Below the pieces are notes generated by a model. It was not told the DNA's origin and did no database searches. It saw only the letters and a list, made by a program, of their open reading frames with translations. A stretch of DNA of 13,928 nt from Oscillospiraceae bacterium. GTDB lineage: Bacteria; Bacillota; Clostridia; Oscillospirales; Oscillospiraceae. Of the stretch, positions 8,638 to 13,928 are shown piece after piece. Made by a program: the position numbers and the translations under genes. The stretch spans positions 1-13,928 of the forward strand of contig JAFYIF010000263.1 of assembly GCA_017538775.1 (NCBI GenBank). The letters run 5' to 3'. Position 1 is the first letter of the stretch, and each line of letters starts with the position of its first letter.

Positions 8638-11600
8638 TGGAGTTTCTGCCCTGGCTGTTTCCCCTGACGGGACTCCTGCTGGCTTTCCTGCTGGGCCTGG
8701 CCGTCCGCGCCGGGAATCTCAAGCGGGAGCGGCGGCATTTGCAGCTGCCCATGCTGCTGCTGGGTCTGCTGGTGGCAGCGGTCGCCGTACTTGGCGCGTC
8801 CCTGCTCACGGACCTGGCCCGCAATCTGCTCGCCATCCCTCTGATCCAGCGCCTCATGAACCTGACTGCGCCGCAGGTGCGCTTGCACGAACTGACGAAT
8901 CTAGCGGTTCTGGTGGTCTGCAACCTGCTGGTGCTTGCGGGCATGGCGGTGCTCAAGCTGCTGCTTCGGCTGGCGCTCTCTCGCTGGAAGGGCAGGCCGC
9001 CCCAGGCGGAAGCGCCGCTTCCGCTGCGAGCCATCTGGTCTTTGATCTACTGCTTCTATGAACGCCGGGAAGAGCGGCTTACGCTGCGGCTCCCCTGGCT
9101 CAGCGTGGAGCGGACGCTGCGCTATGGTCTGCGCCTGTTGGCTGTGGCGTTCGGGCTGTTCCTGCTGGCCCTGCACCTTCCGGTCTTCCTGCCCGACGCA
9201 GCCTGGGTGCCCGCCGATTTCCTCCGTCGCTGTGCCGATGCGGTCTATGTCTGGCCTGCCGTCTCTTTCGTCTTTGTGAAAGAATTGCAGTGGTATCTGG
9301 GCGGCGAGCCGAAGGGCATTCCGTCCGGGAGCTATGCGCGGGCGAACGCGGAAGCGGTGCTGGACTACCAGGCGCTGGAGGAACAGTACCGCCGTCAGTT
9401 CCCGGAGCGCTTTGCCGCCAGCTTCTGCGTGGACGCGGCGGAGACGGGCGGCGAAGCGGGCGGAGAAGTCCCCGCGGAGAACAAGGCGGAGGCCGCTCTG
9501 GTCGAGCGGCTGAAACATGCCGGACACACGCCGGACCGGGGCTTTTTCATCTGCCTCCAACATCTGATGCGCCGGGAGGACGCCCTGATCAACGCCGCGG
9601 TCTTCTCTGAATTCGGAGAATATCTGTTCCAGTACCTGAACCTGCTTCTGGCCCGGGGGGAGAATCTGCTCTTTCTCTGCGCCGACGCGGCCACGGCGCG
9701 TCTCGTCCGGGACGGGGTCGAGCAAAAGCTGCGGGAGATCAACGGGCTGCATCCCGTCTGGATCGTCAAGAGCGGCGATATGCTCCATGACACCCTGGAT
9801 ACGGATGTGATGGTGATGACGCCGCAGTTCATTCTGGACGACAGCATCCTGATCGGGCAGAATCATTTCTTCCAGAATCTGTCCATGGTCGTCCTGATGG
9901 GCGCGGAGGAGCTGATTGCCCGGGACGGCGCGCTGCTGACCCTGGTGGCCAAACGGCTGGAGCAGGTCCTGCGCGACAAATACCAGCGCCGGACGCCCCA
10001 GTACGTCTGTTTTTCCGACAGCATCCCGCCGGAAACCTCCAACGCCGTCAAACAGCTTCTGGACCTCCGCGGCGAACTCTACATCTGTGACGGCGGCCAC
10101 TCCCGCCGGGACACCCGCCTGATGCTCTGGAACTATGAGGCCGCCCGCACGGAGAAAGACGGCTGCTTCATGGCTCAGGACCGCCTGTTTGTCAACCGGA
10201 AGGCGACCTATTGGGGGGTCAGCGTCCCCTTCGCCTGCGTCGCGGTCAAATACGGCGTCCCGGAGATCTGCATCGCCGCTCCCTCCGCGCCCTGTCTGCA
10301 AATCACGGACAGTCTGCGGCACAACTTCGATCGGCTCTCCAACTACTTTGGACCGGGGATCACGGCGGCGGACCTGGAACACGCCCTGCACATCCAGAGC
10401 TTCCAGACGATCCGTGAGGACGCGGAATTCCTGATCGTGGAGGACGCGCTCTACAACATTCCGCTGACTCTCAGCCGTCTCTGCCGCTTCGGCGGGCCGA
10501 ATTCCGGCATGATCCATCTGATCTCCAAGCCCTATCTGCTGCGGGACTACTTCGCCGCCAATGCCCAGCGCTTTGTCGGCAGTGACGCGGGGATCAATAT
10601 GATCGTCCCCGCCCTGGCGGACCGGCGCCAGTCCACCGTCATCCGGCTGCTGTGCGACGCTTCCGGCCAGGGTGTGGAGAGCGAAACGCTCATCACGCTG
10701 ATCGCTGCGCTGGACCCCACGGCAAAGAACGATCTGCGCCGCGCCCTGGAGGTCTTTCGCACGCTGGCCTTCCCCGAGGAGGACACGGACGGCGCGCTGG
10801 AAACCTGCTTCCTGTTCTCCAACAGCTATGTCTTCAACGCCGGGACCGGGGAGTATGACCGCAAAGTCTATATCCGGCTGCGCTGGGACAGCGCCCTTCA
10901 GCACTTCCGGGAGGACGCCAGACCCGGCATCCTCAGTCTCAGAGGCATGGAAGAGCGCCTGAGCGTCCCCGCCAACTGTCTCCGGCAGTATTATGTCCCC
11001 TCCCAGAACATCGTCCACAACGGACGGCTGTTCGGGATCACCGACATCGACCCGGAGGCGGGCAGACTGACGCTCCGGGAGTCCACCGACCAGCTCAACG
11101 CTCCCGTGGACTACATCCAGGTGCGCCGCTATACCCTGGCGGAGACGCCGACCCTGGCCAGGCGCTATCCCGTCCGATACCGCAGGGAGGACGGGCGCTG
11201 CACCACCGGCTACGAGGTCGCGCTGTTTGACCGTGCGCACGTCGTCGTGGAGACGCCGGGCTATTTCGCCCTGGACCCCGTCGATCCCACGCTCGATTTG
11301 TCCAAAGGCCTCCAGTACTGCCCGCTCGGCGACGCCCGGCAGAAGAAGCAGCGCCGGGACTATCCCCAGACGGTGGCGGCCTCATTCCAAATCAAGGACG
11401 TGGGGGAGGACAAGGCCGACCGCGTATCCTTCCTCCTGGCCGTGATGATGAACGAGCTGATGAAGACCGTCTTCCCCTATTCCCACCCCTGCATCGCGGT
11501 CTGCCCGGTGCTGAACGACCCCGAGGCCCTGCAAACCGACCCCTTTGCCCGGGCGGTCGCGGAGGCCTATCCGCAGGTGCAGCTCAGCGCGGACTATCCC

Positions 11601-12509
11601 CACCGCAGCGAGGACGTGGAAGTGCTGATTTTCCAGGACCATCCCAACGACATCGGCCTGATCCGCACCCTGCTCCTGAACGAGCAGTACCCCTTCGGCG
11701 CGTTCTTCGACATCCTCTACGATTACCTGCAATGGTACGAAGCGTTCCAGCCGGTGAACAATCTCTCCAACCGCTACCTCTGGTTCGGCGGCGACCAAGC
11801 GCCTGACTGTTTCGATTTCGAGACGCTGCGGACCGTCTGCGACGAGTTTGACAGGATGAAGCGCAGCGACTCCATCGTCGTGGACGTGGTCGGCTCCGCC
11901 GGACTGTGCAGCTACTGCCACAAAAGCCTCGGCGGCGTCGGCTACACCCGGATGCAGGACCACGCCGGCGCGCATGACCGGCGCATCTGTCCCCGCTGCG
12001 CCCGGATGCTGGTCCGCAGTGAAAAAGAACTGTCTGAGCTGTATCAGAAAGCCCGGCGCTACCTCTGCGACAGCTTCCGGATCGCGCTCCCGGATGACAT
12101 CACGCTGCACTTTGCCACAGCGGAGACCATCCGCCGCAAAATGCGCACCGGCAGCGAACGCAGCGTTCTGGGCTTCGCGGACCTGGGCAAGCGGGAACTC
12201 TGGATCGAGTCGGACGGCCCCGCGACCAATGTGATGAGCGTGCTGGTCCACGAGCTGACCCACTTCTGGCAGAAGGAGAACCTGGACACCGACGACCGGG
12301 ACATCCTGGAAGGCCAGGCCTCCTATGTGGAAGTGCAGTATCTCCGCCACGCCCGGCGAAGGGAACTGGCCGAGTGGAAGGACGCGGAGCTGCGCGGCCG
12401 CGACGACCCCTATGGCCGGGGCTACCGCGCCCTCACCGAAGCCCTGCAGGCGCGGGGGGAGACCAACAGCTTCCGCTATCTGCAGGAGCAATCCGGCGGG
12501 GATTCCTGA
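8637..12509 (+). CDS. Membrane pseudo-helicase with LIM-like finger and DA1-like metallopeptidase
   Basis: This 1290-residue protein joins three parts. First, four or five hydrophobic helices in the first 220 residues (about 3-22, 37-58, 82-106, 165-185). Second, a core (about 290-1080) laid out like an SF2 helicase but with key residues gone: SEFGEY (324-329) where GxGKT is expected, an intact-looking TPQ segment (395-397), VVLMGAEEL where DEAH belongs (M421 G422 A423 E424), and SDS (460-462) where motif III SAT belongs; it is probably ATPase-dead. Third, a zinc finger with CxxC at C1091/C1094 and C1118/C1121 plus H1109 and H1113, then HELTH (1205-1209) and an EG at E1225 20 residues on. That order and spacing resemble the LIM-plus-gluzincin peptidase of plant DA1 and bacterial relatives. 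AAGGAGGT (8623-8630) points to the ATG at 8637, not the GTG one codon earlier. The peptidase call is firm; the helicase ancestry is an inference. Confidence 0.8.
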   Translation: MEFLPWLFPLTGLLLAFLLGLAVRAGNLKRERRHLQLPMLLLGLLVAAVAVLGASLLTDLARNLLAIPLIQRLMNLTAPQVRLHELTNLAVLVVCNLLVLAGMAVLKLLLRLALSRWKGRPPQAEAPLPLRAIWSLIYCFYERREERLTLRLPWLSVERTLRYGLRLLAVAFGLFLLALHLPVFLPDAAWVPADFLRRCADAVYVWPAVSFVFVKELQWYLGGEPKGIPSGSYARANAEAVLDYQALEEQYRRQFPERFAASFCVDAAETGGEAGGEVPAENKAEAALVERLKHAGHTPDRGFFICLQHLMRREDALINAAVFSEFGEYLFQYLNLLLARGENLLFLCADAATARLVRDGVEQKLREINGLHPVWIVKSGDMLHDTLDTDVMVMTPQFILDDSILIGQNHFFQNLSMVVLMGAEELIARDGALLTLVAKRLEQVLRDKYQRRTPQYVCFSDSIPPETSNAVKQLLDLRGELYICDGGHSRRDTRLMLWNYEAARTEKDGCFMAQDRLFVNRKATYWGVSVPFACVAVKYGVPEICIAAPSAPCLQITDSLRHNFDRLSNYFGPGITAADLEHALHIQSFQTIREDAEFLIVEDALYNIPLTLSRLCRFGGPNSGMIHLISKPYLLRDYFAANAQRFVGSDAGINMIVPALADRRQSTVIRLLCDASGQGVESETLITLIAALDPTAKNDLRRALEVFRTLAFPEEDTDGALETCFLFSNSYVFNAGTGEYDRKVYIRLRWDSALQHFREDARPGILSLRGMEERLSVPANCLRQYYVPSQNIVHNGRLFGITDIDPEAGRLTLRESTDQLNAPVDYIQVRRYTLAETPTLARRYPVRYRREDGRCTTGYEVALFDRAHVVVETPGYFALDPVDPTLDLSKGLQYCPLGDARQKKQRRDYPQTVAASFQIKDVGEDKADRVSFLLAVMMNELMKTVFPYSHPCIAVCPVLNDPEALQTDPFARAVAEAYPQVQLSADYPHRSEDVEVLIFQDHPNDIGLIRTLLLNEQYPFGAFFDILYDYLQWYEAFQPVNNLSNRYLWFGGDQAPDCFDFETLRTVCDEFDRMKRSDSIVVDVVGSAGLCSYCHKSLGGVGYTRMQDHAGAHDRRICPRCARMLVRSEKELSELYQKARRYLCDSFRIALPDDITLHFATAETIRRKMRTGSERSVLGFADLGKRELWIESDGPATNVMSVLVHELTHFWQKENLDTDDRDILEGQASYVEVQYLRHARRRELAEWKDAELRGRDDPYGRGYRALTEALQARGETNSFRYLQEQSGGDS

Positions 12510-12562
12510 GACCGGCGCCCCCGCCGACAAAAGAAGGAGGAGCCACCGCTCCGGGAGGCATT

Positions 12563-13303
12563 ATGCTGACCCAATACCGTTTGCTTCTGTCCTGCGAATC
12601 GCCATTTCCGCCGCGGGCGGAATGGGCCTACCGCCTGTATGCCGTGCTGCTGGACCTGGCTCCGCCGGGCTTCGGCGAGCTGGCCCATCTGGATACCCGG
12701 AAGCCGCTGCGCCAGCATCTGCGTCTGCGGGCGGACGGCAGTCTGCTGTGGACGGTCAATCTGCTGGGGGATGTGGGAGAGGCGGCGCTCTCCGGGCCGC
12801 TGGAGCGGCTGAAGTGTATCCCCCTGGACGCGCAGACTACGCTCCGGGTCCGGGATCTGCGGCTGCGGCGGGTCCGGGACCTGGAGGACCTGCTCGCGCT
12901 GGCCCAGGCGGAGCCGTCGGTCCATCGGCTGTTGTTCTGCACCCCCACCGCCTTCAAGAGCCAAAAGCGCTATCAGACCCGGCCCACAGCCCGGCTCGTG
13001 CTGCAAAGCCTGAGCCGCAGCTGGAACGCCTGCGTCCCGGCTCCGCCCCTGCTGGAGGAGGAAGGGAAAGCGCTGGACGAACTGGCCGCCGATCTGCTCC
13101 TGCGGGATCCCCAGCTCCGGGACCGGAGCTATTTCCTGAAAGGCAGCACGATCCCCGGCTGCACCGGCAGCATCCTCCTGGAAAACCGCCTGGAGGGCGA
13201 CCGACGCCTCCGGACCGACGCGCTGCTACTGTTCTCGGAATTCAGCGGCGTCGGCATCAAAACCGCCCTGGGCATGGGCGGGGTCGAGAGAAGACCGGGC
13301 TGA
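12563..13303 (+). CDS. cas6: Cas6 pre-crRNA endoribonuclease
   Basis: This 246-residue RAMP-fold protein cuts the CRISPR transcript within each repeat to release crRNAs for a type I or III complex. Evidence: the mid-protein FCTPTAFKSQKRY matches the Cas6 'f-TPt-fk' segment, LKGSTIPGCTGSI matches the late 'GfvGs' strand, and the C-terminus FSGVGIKTALGMGG is the classic glycine-rich Cas6 RNA-binding loop (PF10040-type). Length is normal. A candidate catalytic histidine is H42 (AHLDTRKPL), though Cas6 active sites vary. GGGAGG at 12553-12558 lies four bases before the ATG; the frame is open back to 12374, but those codons overlap the previous gene. The gap to that gene is 53 bases with no promoter seen, so it looks like the last gene of the operon. 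An 8-base handle predicted in the neighbouring repeat fits its expected cut. The matching effector genes are not in the window. Confidence 0.92.
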   Translation: MLTQYRLLLSCESPFPPRAEWAYRLYAVLLDLAPPGFGELAHLDTRKPLRQHLRLRADGSLLWTVNLLGDVGEAALSGPLERLKCIPLDAQTTLRVRDLRLRRVRDLEDLLALAQAEPSVHRLLFCTPTAFKSQKRYQTRPTARLVLQSLSRSWNACVPAPPLLEEEGKALDELAADLLLRDPQLRDRSYFLKGSTIPGCTGSILLENRLEGDRRLRTDALLLFSEFSGVGIKTALGMGGVERRPG

Positions 13304-13325
13304 GACAGTTTTGTAATATGGATTG

Positions 13326-13368
13326 AAAAACCCCTCGCATGATGCAGCGATCATGCGGGGGGCTTTTT
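13326..13368. terminator. Bidirectional intrinsic terminator between cas6 and the array
   Basis: CCCCTCGCATGA (13331-13342) pairs with TCATGCGGGGGG (13351-13362), 11 Watson-Crick pairs and one G-U, around an 8-base loop. On the + strand it is followed by CTTTTT (13363-13368). On the minus strand the A-run AAAAA (13326-13330) supplies a T-run after the same stem. It can therefore stop the cas6 operon rightward and the CRISPR transcript leftward. Confidence 0.85.
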
Positions 13369-13421
13369 CGTGTGCGCTTGGGGAAAGAGGCATACGCCGT
13401 TCGGAAACGGGGAGGGGATGT

Positions 13422-13454
13422 GTCTGGATTCCCGTGAGGGGTGTGAAATGCTTC
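13422..13454 (-). repeat. Degenerate terminal CRISPR repeat
   Basis: This first copy differs from the other repeats at four positions (5 and 6 A to G, 9 C to T, 25 G to A). On the minus strand this changes the handle to ATCCAGAC and breaks one pair of the 4-bp stem. Decay of the leader-distal repeat is typical, which supports minus-strand transcription. Confidence 0.9.
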
Positions 13455-13928
13455 CGCCTCTCGGTTGTCGCAGATTTTGGAGGTCTCAGCGGTCTAAATC
13501 CCCGTGAGGGGTGTGGAATGCTTCGGTATTGAAGCAGTGTTAGGCGGAGCAATCGGCCTGTCTAAATCCCCGTGAGGGGTGTGGAATGCTTCACCCGCAT
13601 CAAAGCCACAGGGAGACTCTGGTGCAATTGTCTAAATCCCCGTGAGGGGTGTGGAATGCTTCTAAAGCCGATCTCAGGGGCGCCAATTTCCAGGAGTCTA
13701 AATCCCCGTGAGGGGTGTGGAATGCTTCATGCTTTTCCGATCGTTTCATAGTTCGCCGCGATGTCTAAATCCCCGTGAGGGGTGTGGAATGCTTCTACCT
13801 TAGTATTTACGACTATCCGCATCTTGACAGTCTAAATCCCCGTGAGGGGTGTGGAATGCTTCCTCGCGGTGAATATGTTTTACGGTCAGCGTCACGCACG
13901 GGTCTAAATCCCCGTGAGGGGTGTGGAA
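13422..13928 (-). CRISPR. CRISPR array, 33-bp repeats, continues past the window
   Basis: Eight repeats are visible on the + strand: 13422-13454 (degenerate), then identical copies at 13492, 13560, 13630, 13696, 13763 and 13830, and a copy from 13902 cut after 27 bases by the window edge. Each 33-bp unit begins GTCTAAATCCCC and ends GGAATGCTTC. The seven spacers are 37, 35, 37, 33, 34, 34 and 39 bases, all different, in the type I/III size range. Read on the minus strand, a CCCC-TCAC-GGGG hairpin is followed by exactly eight bases, ATTTAGAC, resembling the common ATTGAAAC-type 5' handle left by Cas6. The degenerate copy sits at the cas6 end, as expected for the leader-distal end of a minus-strand array, so the leader should lie beyond the right edge. 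Array presence is certain; strand is inferred. Confidence 0.97.

Noticed and set aside
8901..11240. 779-codon open frame on the minus strand
   Set aside because: It is wholly antisense to the peptidase gene, whose + frame has clear motifs; composition is Gln/Arg/Val-rich as in mirror frames.
12374..12562. N-terminal extension of cas6 to an upstream ATG
   Set aside because: It overlaps the preceding gene by over 130 bases, and the ATG at 12563 has its own GGAGG site and gives a normal Cas6 N-terminus.
12325..13326. 333-codon + frame overlapping the peptidase end and cas6
   Set aside because: Pro/Gly/Arg/Ala-rich out-of-frame reading; the cas6 frame carries the family motifs.
13323..13532. 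69-codon + frame across the terminator and first repeats
   Set aside because: It runs through the terminator stem and CRISPR repeats and has no ribosome site.

Overview
This window most likely comes from a GC-rich, low-motility-type Firmicute, probably a gut-type clostridium (Oscillospiraceae-like). This is an inference from strong AAGGAGG-type ribosome binding sites, a TTGACT/TATGAT promoter, high-GC codon usage and a clostridial-looking SbcC tail. I cannot name the species.

Layout, left to right, all genes on the + strand: (1) bases 1-474 are the 3' end of sbcC, the ATPase subunit of the SbcCD nuclease. (2) A short AT-richer gap holds a good housekeeping-type promoter (563-591). (3) A five-gene run follows: a secreted, membrane-anchored von Willebrand factor A (vWA) protein (618-3083); a very large tubulin/FtsZ-like GTPase (3133-6501); a 159-base gap with a perfect 11-bp hairpin; an unrecognised protein with two transmembrane (TM) segments and a coiled coil (6661-8637); a 1290-residue membrane protein joining a decayed helicase-like core to a LIM-like zinc finger and a HELTH metallopeptidase (8637-12509); and cas6, the CRISPR RNA-processing nuclease (12563-13303). 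(4) A stem-loop with T-runs on both strands (13326-13368) looks like a two-way terminator. (5) A CRISPR array with 33-bp repeats runs from 13422 off the right edge.

The array appears to be transcribed on the minus strand, toward cas6. In that direction the repeat forms a CCCC/GGGG hairpin followed by exactly eight bases, AUUUAGAC, matching the usual Cas6 cut and 5' handle, and the single degenerate repeat sits at the leader-distal end. The operon and the array therefore converge on the shared terminator.

The notable point is the company cas6 keeps. The window has no cas1, cas2, cas3, cas7, cas10 or other effector gene. Instead cas6 is the last gene of an apparent operon of extracytoplasmic vWA, tubulin-like GTPase, membrane coiled-coil protein and pseudo-helicase/peptidase. 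A working hypothesis is a membrane-associated conflict or dormancy module, with a GTP-driven polymer and a protease arm, that shares expression with CRISPR RNA processing. The alternative is that an unrelated module merely sits beside a CRISPR locus whose effector genes lie beyond the right edge.
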